From Chloroflexota bacterium (GTDB lineage Bacteria > Chloroflexota > Anaerolineae > UBA7937 > B3-Chlor): DNA of 64,000 bases. The stretch covers positions 19,842-83,841 of the forward strand of contig JAUWLF010000006.1 of the NCBI GenBank assembly GCA_030613785.1, given 5' to 3'. Numbering within the stretch: the first letter of the stretch is position 1; each line of letters starts with the position of its first letter. The notes under the pieces were generated by a model that was not told the DNA's origin, made no database searches, and saw nothing but the letters and a program-made list of their open reading frames with translations. This document shows, piece by piece, positions 8,316 through 16,462 of the stretch. Position numbers and translations under genes: made by a program.

Positions 8316-9562
8316 TGACCAAGACGGTCGTGATCCTCGCCACCTTGGATACCAAGAGTCAGGAGGTCCGGTACCTCAAGGAGCGGATCGAAGAGGGCGG
8401 TGCTGAGACCTTTGTTGTGGATGCTGGCGTACTCGGCCAGCCTTGCTTCACGCCGGACATCGCCAGCGAAGAAACAGCTCGACTGGGGGGCTCCAGCCTC
8501 GAGGAACTGCGGGCCTCCAGGGACGAAGGCGAAGCCATGGGCGTGATGAGCAGAGGGGCAGCTGGAGCCGTCCAGGAACTATGCCGACAGGGTAAGTTGG
8601 ACGGGATAATCAGCCTGGGAGGATCCATGGGCACCTCTCTGGGAACTCAGGTCATGCGCACCTTGCCCTTCGGCGTGCCCAAACTCATGATCTCCACCAT
8701 GGCCTCTCGCGACATTAGCCCCTGGATTGGTCACAAAGACATCGTCGTTTTCCCGTCGGTGACCGATCTATGCGGCCTCAACCGGATGACCAAGCGGACA
8801 CTGGGCGGTGCAGCGGCAGCCATAGTGGGCATGGTCAACTCGCATGTCGACGATTTGGTGATGCACGAGCCAGTCATCGGCGTGGGCGCACTGGGAGCGA
8901 CTGAAGGCTGCGTCAAAGGTGCACGGCCCATGCTAGAAAGCATGGGGTACGAAGTCATCGTGTTTCATACCGTGGGTTCTGGAGGTAGAGCGCTGGAAGA
9001 GCTGATACTGCAGGGTGTAACCAAGGCAGTCTTAGAAACGTCGGTCCAGGAACTGTTCGGTCACATTTTCAACACTCCCTATGACGCTGGCCCGGACAGG
9101 TTTGAGAATGCAGGCCAAGCAGGAATTCCTCAGGTCGTGCTTCCCGGCAACGCCGATTTCATCGCCTGGGGCCCGCCAGAGACGCTTCCGCAGCAGCACA
9201 AGGGGAGGCATATCCACATGCACAACCCCAGCATTTGCCTGGTAAGAACCAACGCTACAGAGATGCGACTCCTCGGCGAGACGCTGGCCGCGAAGCTCAA
9301 CAAGGGACATGGTCCGGCAGCGGTGGTGATTCCCACTGGGGGCTTCTCCGAGTACAGCAGAGAAGGTATGTTCTTTCACGACCCAGAGACAGATCGGGCT
9401 TTCGGTGAAGCCCTCCGCGAGGTTCTCAAGCCAGATGTAGAGGTGATCGAGGTCGCCTCCAACATCAATGATCCACCCTGCTCCCAAGCTGTGGTGCAGG
9501 CCCTGGGGCGCCTGGGAGTGGAACCACGTGATCCTTTGAACCCGGGTGTGCAGCCTAAGTGA
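8315..9562 (+). CDS. UPF0261 / Tm-1-like ATP-binding domain protein, copy B
   Basis: A 415-residue UPF0261 protein starting MTKTVVILATLDTKSQE. The family hallmarks are TLDTK, the GGSMGTSLGTQVMRTLPFGV glycine-rich run, and MISTMASRD. The ATG at 8315 overlaps the upstream stop (TGATG); a GTG one codon earlier is possible. Compared with copies A and C it has lost the MMHSV motif (it reads VFPSV) and has IGHKDIVVFP in place of IGTKDITMMH, so one copy of an A/C-type active or binding site may be altered. It is coupled to both neighbours and is probably co-produced with copy C, which suggests a hetero-oligomer. The molecular function of the family in bacteria is not established. Confidence 0.85.
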   Translation: MTKTVVILATLDTKSQEVRYLKERIEEGGAETFVVDAGVLGQPCFTPDIASEETARLGGSSLEELRASRDEGEAMGVMSRGAAGAVQELCRQGKLDGIISLGGSMGTSLGTQVMRTLPFGVPKLMISTMASRDISPWIGHKDIVVFPSVTDLCGLNRMTKRTLGGAAAAIVGMVNSHVDDLVMHEPVIGVGALGATEGCVKGARPMLESMGYEVIVFHTVGSGGRALEELILQGVTKAVLETSVQELFGHIFNTPYDAGPDRFENAGQAGIPQVVLPGNADFIAWGPPETLPQQHKGRHIHMHNPSICLVRTNATEMRLLGETLAAKLNKGHGPAAVVIPTGGFSEYSREGMFFHDPETDRAFGEALREVLKPDVEVIEVASNINDPPCSQAVVQALGRLGVEPRDPLNPGVQPK

Positions 9563-9573
9563 CGGACAGACAC

Positions 9574-10809
9574 ATGCCCAAGACGATAATGGTCATCGGA
9601 ACGCTAGACACGAAGGGCGAGGAGGTGGAATACCTCAGGACCCGGATAGAAAGTAGGGGCCACCAAACCATAGTGGTGGATGTTGGCGTTCTGGACGAGC
9701 CTTTGACGCGAGCGGACATCACGCGAGAGGAGATCGCCGAAGCGGGTGGGGCCACGATTGACGAGCTGATCGCCTGGCGGGACCGGAGGAGAGCCGTGCA
9801 GGTGATGCTACGAGGGGCTAGTGAGATAGCCCGCGACCTATGTGAAAGGGGCAGACTGGCAGGAGCCGTGGCCCTGGGCGGCGGCACCGGTACGCACATC
9901 GGCACTGGCGTCCTGAGGACGCTGCCCCTGGGTGCTCCCAAGCTCATGATCTCCACGGTTGCCTCAAGGGACATGAGTGAGGAAATCGGCACCAAAGACA
10001 TCACCATGATGCACTCAGTAGTCGACATGGTCGGTCTCAACACGGTCAGTGAGATGATCTTGGACAACGCCGCCGGAGCGATAGTCGGCATGGTGAAAGG
10101 TGACGTCACTCTCGAGACCAGCAGGCCGTTGATCGGCGTGACGTCCTTTGGCTTCTGCACCGCGGGGGCTATGCACGTGCGCTCTTTCCTGGAAAAGCAC
10201 GGATACGAGATGGTCGCCTTCCACGCCAATGGCATCGGAGGCATGGCCATGGAAGACTTGGTGGAACAGGGCCTGCTGTCTGGGGTCCTTGACTTTGCCA
10301 CGCACGAGTTCGCCGATCATCTGTATGAAGGCTACTGTGGAAACATCGGCCCAGGCAGACTCGAAGCCGCGGGCAAGGTGGGAATACCGCAGGTGGTTGT
10401 CCCCGGGGGTCTGGACTGCATAGTCCTGGAATTCGACTCCCCCGAGACTATTCCCCCGAAGTTCAAGGGCCGCAAGATCTTCTGGTATGACTTCCGCTCA
10501 GGGGTCAGGACCAGTGCTGAGGAGTTGACGATCCTGGCCGGGACCATCGCGGGGAAGCTCAACAAAGCCCGAGGGCCAGTGAGAGTCGTCATCCCTACCA
10601 AGGGTTGGTCTGAGGCCGACGGCGAGGACGGACCTCTCTATGAGCCCGAAACGAATCGGGTGTTTGTGACCGAACTGCAAGGACTACTGAGGCCTGGCAT
10701 CCCCGTGCAGCTCGTGGATGCTCACATCAACGAGCCAGCCTTCGCCGAGGCGGCAGTGTCAGCCTTGCACGAACTCATGCTACTGGAGAAGCCACCAGCG
10801 AGACCATGA
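9574..10809 (+). CDS. UPF0261 / Tm-1-like ATP-binding domain protein, copy C
   Basis: A 411-residue UPF0261 protein, starting MPKTIMVIGTLDTKGEE. It keeps TLDTK, GGGTGTHIGTGVLRTLPLGA, MISTVASRD and MMHSVVDMVGL, and resembles copy B in the centre and copy A at the MMHSV motif. I chose ATG 9574 because the TLDTK motif then falls at the usual distance from the start; GTG 9559, which overlaps the copy-B stop, is the alternative and would add five residues. It follows copy B directly and precedes the Lon-like protease gene by 34 bases, so the operon may continue into that gene. Confidence 0.85.
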   Translation: MPKTIMVIGTLDTKGEEVEYLRTRIESRGHQTIVVDVGVLDEPLTRADITREEIAEAGGATIDELIAWRDRRRAVQVMLRGASEIARDLCERGRLAGAVALGGGTGTHIGTGVLRTLPLGAPKLMISTVASRDMSEEIGTKDITMMHSVVDMVGLNTVSEMILDNAAGAIVGMVKGDVTLETSRPLIGVTSFGFCTAGAMHVRSFLEKHGYEMVAFHANGIGGMAMEDLVEQGLLSGVLDFATHEFADHLYEGYCGNIGPGRLEAAGKVGIPQVVVPGGLDCIVLEFDSPETIPPKFKGRKIFWYDFRSGVRTSAEELTILAGTIAGKLNKARGPVRVVIPTKGWSEADGEDGPLYEPETNRVFVTELQGLLRPGIPVQLVDAHINEPAFAEAAVSALHELMLLEKPPARP

Positions 10810-10843
10810 GCGTATCCATGGTGTGAAAGGAGACACTCAAGCG

Positions 10844-13282
10844 ATGGAGATTAGAGAACTCCGACCAGAGGAGCTTAGACGAGTCTGTGATCCGCAGCAG
10901 TTCTCTTTCAAATCGACGGAGGAACTCACAGAGTTGTCTGAGATCATCGGTCAGGAACGGGCCACCAGGGCCATAGACTTCGGCATCGAGATGCCCTGCC
11001 AGGGCTACAACATCTACGCTCTTGGCCCCAGTGGCTCTGGGAGAGCCACCGCCATTAAGGAGTTCTTGCAGAGGAAAGCGTCCTCCGGCAAGGTGCCCGA
11101 CAGTTGGGCATACGTCAACAACTTCGATGATCCTTATCAGCCGCGTGCGGTGCGCTTGCCTTCAGATGAAGGTTGCACCATCCGCGACGAAATGGACGAG
11201 TTACTGGAAGTGCTGAGGGAGGAATTGTTCCGAGCATTCGAAAGTGAGCAGTATCAGCAGCACTACAACAGGATCGGAAGGAAGCTCGACGAGGCACGAA
11301 CTGCGAAGTTCCAGGGTCTGGAGGCGCAGATGATAGAGCGTGGTTTCGCCTTGTTGAGAACCCCCATGGGCTTGGTGATCGCTCCGGTCATCGACGGAGA
11401 GGTGCTGAGCAGAGAGCAGTACGAGAAGCTGGCTCCTGAGAAGAAATCGGACCTGGAGAAGTACCGACCAGATCTACAGGCGGAACTGGAGAAGACGCTG
11501 CGAGAAGTGCGCGAACTGGAGAGGGAGGCCAAGGAAGAACTGCGGCACGTTGACCAGGAGACCGCCGACTACACCATCGGACACCATTTCGAGGCTCTCA
11601 GGTCCAAGTATCCAGATCTGGAGGGATTGCTCCAGTTCCTGGACGCGGTCCGAGAGGACATCCTGGCCAAAGTGGAGCAGTTCAAGAAACCCCCCGCTTC
11701 CAAGGGCAAGGCGCCTTCGGATGAGGACCCCTTTGCGTTCATGGCTCGCTTCCGGAGATCGCCCTTCGAGAAGTACCGGATTAATGTCATCGTTGACAAT
11801 TGCGATGTACAAGGTGCTCCAGTGGTTGAGGATGGCAACCCCACGTATCACAACCTGTTGGGTCGCATCGAGCACCGGGCCGAGTTTGGAACTCTCGTGA
11901 CGGACTACGGCGCGATCAAGGCTGGCTCAGTCCACCGAGCCAACGGCGGGTATCTGATCATTGAAGCCCTGGATCTGCTGAGAAGCCCCCTCGCGTGGGA
12001 AGGGCTGAAACGAGCCTTGAGAAACAGCGAGATCAAGATCGAGGAGATGGCCCAACAACTGGGCCTGATAGCAACTGCCAGTCTCGCCCCAGAGCCCATT
12101 CCCCTGGAGGTGAAAGTGGTGCTGATCGGCGATCCCCAGACCTACTATCTACTCTACAGCCTGGACGAGGACTTCCAGGAGCTCTTCAAGGTCAAGGCCG
12201 ACTTTGCCGTGGATATGGACTGGACTTCGGATAATCTCGAGAAGGTGGCACTGTTCGTCCACGACCGTTGCCAGGATGAGAACTTGAGGCACTTCGATCT
12301 GGAGGCCGTGGCCAAGATTGTGGAGTATGCCTCCCGCCTGGTGGAGGATCAGGAGAAACTGACGACCCGTTTTGGCCACCTCAACGACACCGTCCATGAG
12401 GCGAACTACTGGGCCAGCCGTAACGGCCACGACCTAGTGACGGCGGCTGATGTGCAGCGGGCCATCGAGGAGAAGGTGTATCGCGCGAACCAGATTGAAG
12501 TAAGGATTCGTGAGCAGATAGAGAAGGGCTTGATCATGGTGGACACCGAGGGCGAGGTCGTGGGCCAGGTGAACGGTCTCTCGATCATCAATCTGGGCGA
12601 CTACTACTTCGGGAGACCATCTCGGATAACTGCGCAGACCTTCATGGGAAGCAAAGGCGTGGTCAACATTGAACGCGAGGCCAAGATGAGCGGCAGCATC
12701 CACGACAAAGGCGTGATGATCCTGTCAGGCTATCTGGGTGGCAAGTACGCGCAGGACAAGCCGATGAACCTGTCGGCCAGCATCTGCTTCGAGCAGTCCT
12801 ACGGGCCCGTTGACGGCGACAGCGCATCCTCCACCGAGCTTTACGCCCTCTTGTCCAGGTTGTCGGGACTTCCGATCAAGCAGGGCATTGCCGTTACCGG
12901 CTCTGTCAATCAGCGGGGGGAGGTCCAGCCCGTTGGTGGAGTGACCAAGAAGATTGAGGGTTTCTTTGATGTGTGCCGCATCAAGGGGCTAGCCGGAGGG
13001 CAAGGTGTCATCGTCCCGGAACGGAATGTGAAGAACCTGATGCTCCGAGATGACGTAGTCGAGGCGGTGAGAGAGGGCAGGTTCCACGTTTATCCGGTGA
13101 GCACAATCGATGAGGGCATAGCGATCCTCACTGGCCGGGATGCTGGAGAGCGCCAGGAGGATGGCACCTACCCTGAAGGCACCGTTGACTACTTGGTGGA
13201 CAAGCAGCTTGCACAGCTAGCCATCAAATTGAAGGACTTCGGTAAGAAGGACGAGGAGGAAGCGAAAGAGGAGGATTCCTAG
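10844..13282 (+). CDS. Lon-like ATP-dependent protease (COG1067/LonB type)
   Basis: An 812-residue predicted ATP-dependent protease of the COG1067 class, which lacks the LonA N-terminal substrate domain. The ATPase part begins near residue 50 with GPSGSGRATAI, where arginine stands in the position of the usual Walker A lysine. A long coiled insertion (about residues 160-300) follows, then the proteolytic domain with the Ser-Lys dyad: Ser in VDGDSASST and Lys in GVTKKIEGF. The ATG at 10844 has AAAGGAG eleven bases upstream; an earlier in-frame ATG at 10718 lies inside the previous gene and is rejected. The C terminus is acidic and lysine-rich. No transmembrane segment is seen, unlike archaeal LonB, so it is probably cytosolic. 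It converges on the lipoprotein gene with a 4-base overlap. Confidence 0.88.
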   Translation: MEIRELRPEELRRVCDPQQFSFKSTEELTELSEIIGQERATRAIDFGIEMPCQGYNIYALGPSGSGRATAIKEFLQRKASSGKVPDSWAYVNNFDDPYQPRAVRLPSDEGCTIRDEMDELLEVLREELFRAFESEQYQQHYNRIGRKLDEARTAKFQGLEAQMIERGFALLRTPMGLVIAPVIDGEVLSREQYEKLAPEKKSDLEKYRPDLQAELEKTLREVRELEREAKEELRHVDQETADYTIGHHFEALRSKYPDLEGLLQFLDAVREDILAKVEQFKKPPASKGKAPSDEDPFAFMARFRRSPFEKYRINVIVDNCDVQGAPVVEDGNPTYHNLLGRIEHRAEFGTLVTDYGAIKAGSVHRANGGYLIIEALDLLRSPLAWEGLKRALRNSEIKIEEMAQQLGLIATASLAPEPIPLEVKVVLIGDPQTYYLLYSLDEDFQELFKVKADFAVDMDWTSDNLEKVALFVHDRCQDENLRHFDLEAVAKIVEYASRLVEDQEKLTTRFGHLNDTVHEANYWASRNGHDLVTAADVQRAIEEKVYRANQIEVRIREQIEKGLIMVDTEGEVVGQVNGLSIINLGDYYFGRPSRITAQTFMGSKGVVNIEREAKMSGSIHDKGVMILSGYLGGKYAQDKPMNLSASICFEQSYGPVDGDSASSTELYALLSRLSGLPIKQGIAVTGSVNQRGEVQPVGGVTKKIEGFFDVCRIKGLAGGQGVIVPERNVKNLMLRDDVVEAVREGRFHVYPVSTIDEGIAILTGRDAGERQEDGTYPEGTVDYLVDKQLAQLAIKLKDFGKKDEEEAKEEDS

Positions 13283-14016
13283 TCGTTGGTGACGACCAAT
13301 CCCTCGACCTGAACTTTGCAGTTGGAGACTTGGCCCGCTACGGCTCCCAGGCTGACCAGGAAGTCGGATGAGTCACCGGCCAAGATCGTGCGCTCTTCCG
13401 GCGCCCCACTACCCACCGCCACCACTGTCCCCTCCTCATCATAGCAGGTGATGTGCAGCGAGACCGATTCCGCATCCGAGTCCCCAGCATTGCGGGCCGA
13501 CCCCAGCACTTCGTAGGGCACCCATTCCCCCACTCTGCCGGTGTCGTCGACAACGTGTAGACCGGGATGCAAGAGCGACTGCACATGGTCGGCCCTTTCT
13601 GCCTCAATCTCCACATCGTAGGTGTGGAACTCCGGGGCCGTCAAGAAAAAGACGATCATGATTGGGGCTGTGTCACCCGGCCCCAGAAGATCTAGCCTCG
13701 CGTATGCCCGCTGAGAGCCTACCATGTGTCCCTCAGCATCCCTCAGAATGACTTGCGCCCTCACGTCCTCCACCGCGGAGTCATTCAGGTTTCTCACCTC
13801 GAACAGGAACCGCAGACTGCCGACGGCGTCCTGGTAGGAATTCACTCCCCAGATGTCGAATCTCAGACGAGGGGCCAACTTGGGTGACGGCGGGGGAGCG
13901 ATCGTCGGTGTTGCCTGAGGGCGAGGGATCTCCGGCGGGCTACCTGCTGTGTCGCCACACCCGGTGATTAGGGTTGCCACACAGAGAAGAACAACTACGG
14001 CGTTCCTTCTAGCCAT
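13279..14016 (-). CDS. FxLYD-domain lipoprotein
   Basis: A 245-residue exported lipoprotein. The N terminus is a lipoprotein signal (MARRNAVVVLLCVATLITGC, cleavage before C20), followed by a Pro/Thr-rich stretch and two beta-sandwich repeats of FxLYD type: residues ~50-120 (FLFEVRNLNDSAVEDVRAQV) and ~165-240 (SVSLHITCYDEEGTVVAVG). Such domains are common on surface proteins of Gram-positives and Chloroflexota and have no single known function. It lies 7 bases after trmD and may be co-transcribed. No clear ribosome binding site precedes the ATG, so translation may rely on coupling. Two further FxLYD copies occur in the protein at 46.3 kb. Confidence 0.75.
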   Translation of the reverse strand: MARRNAVVVLLCVATLITGCGDTAGSPPEIPRPQATPTIAPPPSPKLAPRLRFDIWGVNSYQDAVGSLRFLFEVRNLNDSAVEDVRAQVILRDAEGHMVGSQRAYARLDLLGPGDTAPIMIVFFLTAPEFHTYDVEIEAERADHVQSLLHPGLHVVDDTGRVGEWVPYEVLGSARNAGDSDAESVSLHITCYDEEGTVVAVGSGAPEERTILAGDSSDFLVSLGAVAGQVSNCKVQVEGLVVTND

Positions 14017-14023
14017 TTGTCTA

Positions 14024-14764
14024 TCAGTCGCTGGCCCGCTCTAGAGACTCCAGAAACGCTAGGTCTTGCTCTGTCAAGTCCGCTTGTTCAAGCAACTCCG
14101 GCCGACGCTCGTGGGTTCGCCGCAGCGCCTCCCGACGTCGCCACAGCGATATCTCTCTGTGATTTCCGGAGAGAAGCACGTCGGGCACAGCGTGGTCTCG
14201 GAAGGTGGGTGGTCGCGTGTACTGGGGATGTTCCAGCAGGCTTTGTGAATGGGAATCTCTGGCGGTTGCGGTTGGATCACCCAGTACTCCGGGTATGAGG
14301 CGGGTGACAGCATCCAGAATGACCATCGCCGGGATCTCTCCGCCGGTCAGTACGTAGTCGCCGATGGAGATTTCATCACTGGCTAGGAACTGCCGAACGC
14401 GCTCGTCAACCCCTTCGTAGCGCCCACAAATGAGCAGAAGACGTGGATAGGTCGACAGCTCCACGGCCACCTTCTGGGTGAAGAGGCGTCCTTGGGGGCT
14501 CAGCAGGATGACAGGCACCGACGATGCAGCGTTCTCTCCCAGGATCGCGTCGACGGCCTGGAAGATGGGGTCGGGCTTCATGACCATCCCACCTCCGCCG
14601 CCGTACGGTGTGTCATCAGTGATGCGGTGTTTGCCGGTAGCATAGTCCCGGATGTTGTGGATGGCAACGGAGATCAGGTTCTTCTCCACAGCCCGTTTGA
14701 GGATGCTCTGCCCGAGGGGGCTGCTGAACGAGTCTGGGAACAGAGTGAGGATGTCGAACTGCAT
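14024..14764 (-). CDS. trmD: tRNA (guanine-N1)-methyltransferase
   Basis: A 246-residue TrmD, which methylates G37 of tRNAs with G36-G37 using S-adenosylmethionine and prevents frameshifting. Landmarks are the N terminus [50 protein letters not shown] and [15 protein letters not shown] chose ATG 14764 because GGAGG is 8 bases upstream; the in-frame TTG at 14788 falls in the -10 box of the promoter at 14788-14816. In many bacteria trmD sits with rpsP, rimM and rplS; none of these is beside it here. tRNA-Pro(GGG) at 29.1 kb, with a G37, is a potential substrate. Confidence 0.97.
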   Translation of the reverse strand: MQFDILTLFPDSFSSPLGQSILKRAVEKNLISVAIHNIRDYATGKHRITDDTPYGGGGGMVMKPDPIFQAVDAILGENAASSVPVILLSPQGRLFTQKVAVELSTYPRLLLICGRYEGVDERVRQFLASDEISIGDYVLTGGEIPAMVILDAVTRLIPGVLGDPTATARDSHSQSLLEHPQYTRPPTFRDHAVPDVLLSGNHREISLWRRREALRRTHERRPELLEQADLTEQDLAFLESLERASD

Positions 14765-14787
14765 GGGCCCGGCCTCCGCTGGCCACA

Positions 14788-14816
14788 ATTCTACTACACC
14801 GACAAGGCGACTTCAA
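14788..14816 (-). promoter_or_regulatory. trmD promoter
   Basis: On the minus strand TTGAAG (14816-14811) and TAGAAT (14793-14788) are 17 bases apart. The start would be near 14781, giving a leader of about 17 bases with GGAGG in it. Confidence 0.7.
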
Positions 14817-15017
14817 GGCTCTTCGATCGTGTGCGGTCGCGAGAACCAGAGCGGCCTCAGACGCAACAGGCTAGCAGATGGTTGGTGTGGGGCCGAAGAG
14901 CTTGCTTGAGGAAGGCTTCCCAGCCATGGACGAAGAGCGGCACGGTAGCGGCGGCCGTGGGAGCAACACGCCAAGCTGTTGTCGACACCGAAGTCCACGC
15001 CTGAAGTGTCGCCATCC

Positions 15018-15046
15018 TTGCTCACCCACTGCACATGTGCTACAAT
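15018..15046 (+). promoter_or_regulatory. promoter of the zinc-ribbon gene
   Basis: TTGCTC (15018-15023) and TACAAT (15041-15046) are 17 bases apart. Transcription would begin near 15053, immediately before GGGAGA and the GTG start at 15067. The remaining bases between this promoter and the trmD promoter hold no gene that I can support. Confidence 0.72.
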
Positions 15047-15066
15047 TCACGCCTGGGAGAGCGAAG

Positions 15067-15438
15067 GTGTCTGCTGAAAAGAAATGCCCCGAGTGCGGGT
15101 ACAGCAATGAGCCAGAGGCTACATTTTGCGGCAATTGTGGCAACCCGCTGCAAACGCCGGGTCCATCCGCCCCGCCGCCTCCTTCCAGTCTCCCAGAGGA
15201 GATCACGCCAAAGAAAGAGAGCGTCGCTCCCCAACGAGTAGAGGCAGAAGCCGGGAACGACGCCGTGTCATCGCCTGAAGAGTGTCCCAAGTGTCATTAT
15301 CCCACTGGGAGCGAGGACGTGTTCTGTAGACAGTGCGGTGCCGCACTCGTCCAGAGACAGCTGTACTGCCCCCGCTGCAGAGATCCCGTGGATGCGGACG
15401 AGAGGTTCTGCAGCCGCTGCGGGTTGGCCTTGAGATGA
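15067..15438 (+). CDS. double zinc-ribbon protein
   Basis: A 123-residue protein with three zinc-ribbon units: CPECGYSNEPEATFCGNCG near the start, CPKCHYPTGSEDVFCRQCG in the middle and CPRCRDPVDADERFCSRCG at the end, the first two separated by a Pro/Ser-rich linker of about 45 residues. Each unit has the CxxC-x10-CxxC form of small structural or protein-binding zinc ribbons. The GTG start has GGGAGA six bases upstream and a promoter just before; longer in-frame starts lie upstream of that promoter and are rejected. It precedes two membrane proteins that share a W-rich N-terminal module, so it may act with them. No enzymatic function is implied. Confidence 0.75.
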   Translation: MSAEKKCPECGYSNEPEATFCGNCGNPLQTPGPSAPPPPSSLPEEITPKKESVAPQRVEAEAGNDAVSSPEECPKCHYPTGSEDVFCRQCGAALVQRQLYCPRCRDPVDADERFCSRCGLALR

Positions 15439-15469
15439 GTCGATTTCCTGTGACAAGCGGTGGAATCCG

Positions 15470-16432
15470 GTGAAAACCGACGAAATTGAGAAGGTGTTCC
15501 ACGAACTGAAGGACGCTCTTGAATCTGGAGCCATCACCGAGCGGCAGTTCCAGGCTGAGACAAAGGACCTACTGTATCAGGATGACGAGGGTCGGTATTG
15601 GAGCATCGGTGCCAGGACAGAGCAGTGGTACCGGTACGATGACGGCGACTGGGTGGAGGCCTCGCCTCCGCTTACCCTGGATCCTGTGGGTAGAGAAACC
15701 AGGACCTCGGACATGGAATCGGACCAACTTCCTCAAGACAGAAAGTGGGCACCCGGCAGCCGTGGGGTTGTGGGATTGGTGAGCGTCCTCTTCCTGGTCT
15801 GTCTGGTGGCCGTTGGCCTCGTGTCTTTCCAGCTTGGCAGGATGTCGGTCATGACAGCGACTGCGGAGGACAGCGCCTCTCCCACCATCGTGGCCACTCA
15901 GATCCGCACCGCCCAAGCCACCATTTCTCCTGAGGCTACCGCGCCCGCTGCTGTGCCTACCCAGATGGAGAGCTCACCGTCGCCTCTGCCAACAAGCACG
16001 CGAGAGAAGAGCACACCTGCTCCCACTACTCCGCCGAGCGTTACGCCTCAGCCCACGGTCACTTCTGCACCCACACCGCAGATGGAGTACGGTCCGCCCA
16101 TTCTGGTGGGGCCTGAAAATCGCGCCCAATTTGGGCCTGGGTATGAGGCTGTCTTGACCTGGGAGCCGTTTGGTGAGCTGCGGGAGGGTGAGTACTACCA
16201 CGTGGAGGTCTGCTGGAATGGCTGCGATGGCCCTGACGATTTCCACGGCCACTACCTTCGGGATACCAGCTATGTGTTCCCGTCGTGGATCTACCGCGGC
16301 CGGCCCATTGACGACGAGTACTACTGGCACGTCATGGTGAGGGCTCAGAGAGGGGAGGCGCCCGACGGTCCGACGGACCCCGCTGTCAGCCCATCCAGCG
16401 AAACTCTGGTTTTCATCCTATTGACCGAGTAG
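15470..16432 (+). CDS. membrane-anchored protein with W-rich N-terminal module and Ig-like ectodomain
   Basis: A 320-residue type-II-like membrane protein. Residues 4-65 form a module (FHELKDALESGAITERQF ... GRYWSIGARTEQWYRYDDG) shared with the next gene. One membrane segment follows at about 98-124, then a Thr/Ser/Pro-rich linker (about 130-205) and a C-terminal beta-sandwich-like domain with LTWEPFGELREGEYYHVEVC. The module would face the cytoplasm and the sandwich the outside. The GTG start has no strong ribosome binding site, so the start is less certain. The zinc-ribbon gene ends 32 bases upstream, suggesting one operon. The N-terminal module recalls small W-rich domains such as DUF2510, but I cannot assign it. 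Confidence 0.65.
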   Translation: MKTDEIEKVFHELKDALESGAITERQFQAETKDLLYQDDEGRYWSIGARTEQWYRYDDGDWVEASPPLTLDPVGRETRTSDMESDQLPQDRKWAPGSRGVVGLVSVLFLVCLVAVGLVSFQLGRMSVMTATAEDSASPTIVATQIRTAQATISPEATAPAAVPTQMESSPSPLPTSTREKSTPAPTTPPSVTPQPTVTSAPTPQMEYGPPILVGPENRAQFGPGYEAVLTWEPFGELREGEYYHVEVCWNGCDGPDDFHGHYLRDTSYVFPSWIYRGRPIDDEYYWHVMVRAQRGEAPDGPTDPAVSPSSETLVFILLTE

Positions 16433-16462
16433 CTGCGTGACGCGTCCCAGAGGAGGCATGCT

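Noticed and set aside
1..10809. Genomic island or mobile element carrying the catabolic block
   Set aside because: No integrase, transposase, terminal repeats or tRNA-flanked direct repeats are visible and base composition looks like the neighbours.
14878..15066. Longer N terminus for the zinc-ribbon protein
   Set aside because: These codons lie before a 17-base-spaced promoter, and the residues are unlike the rest of the protein.
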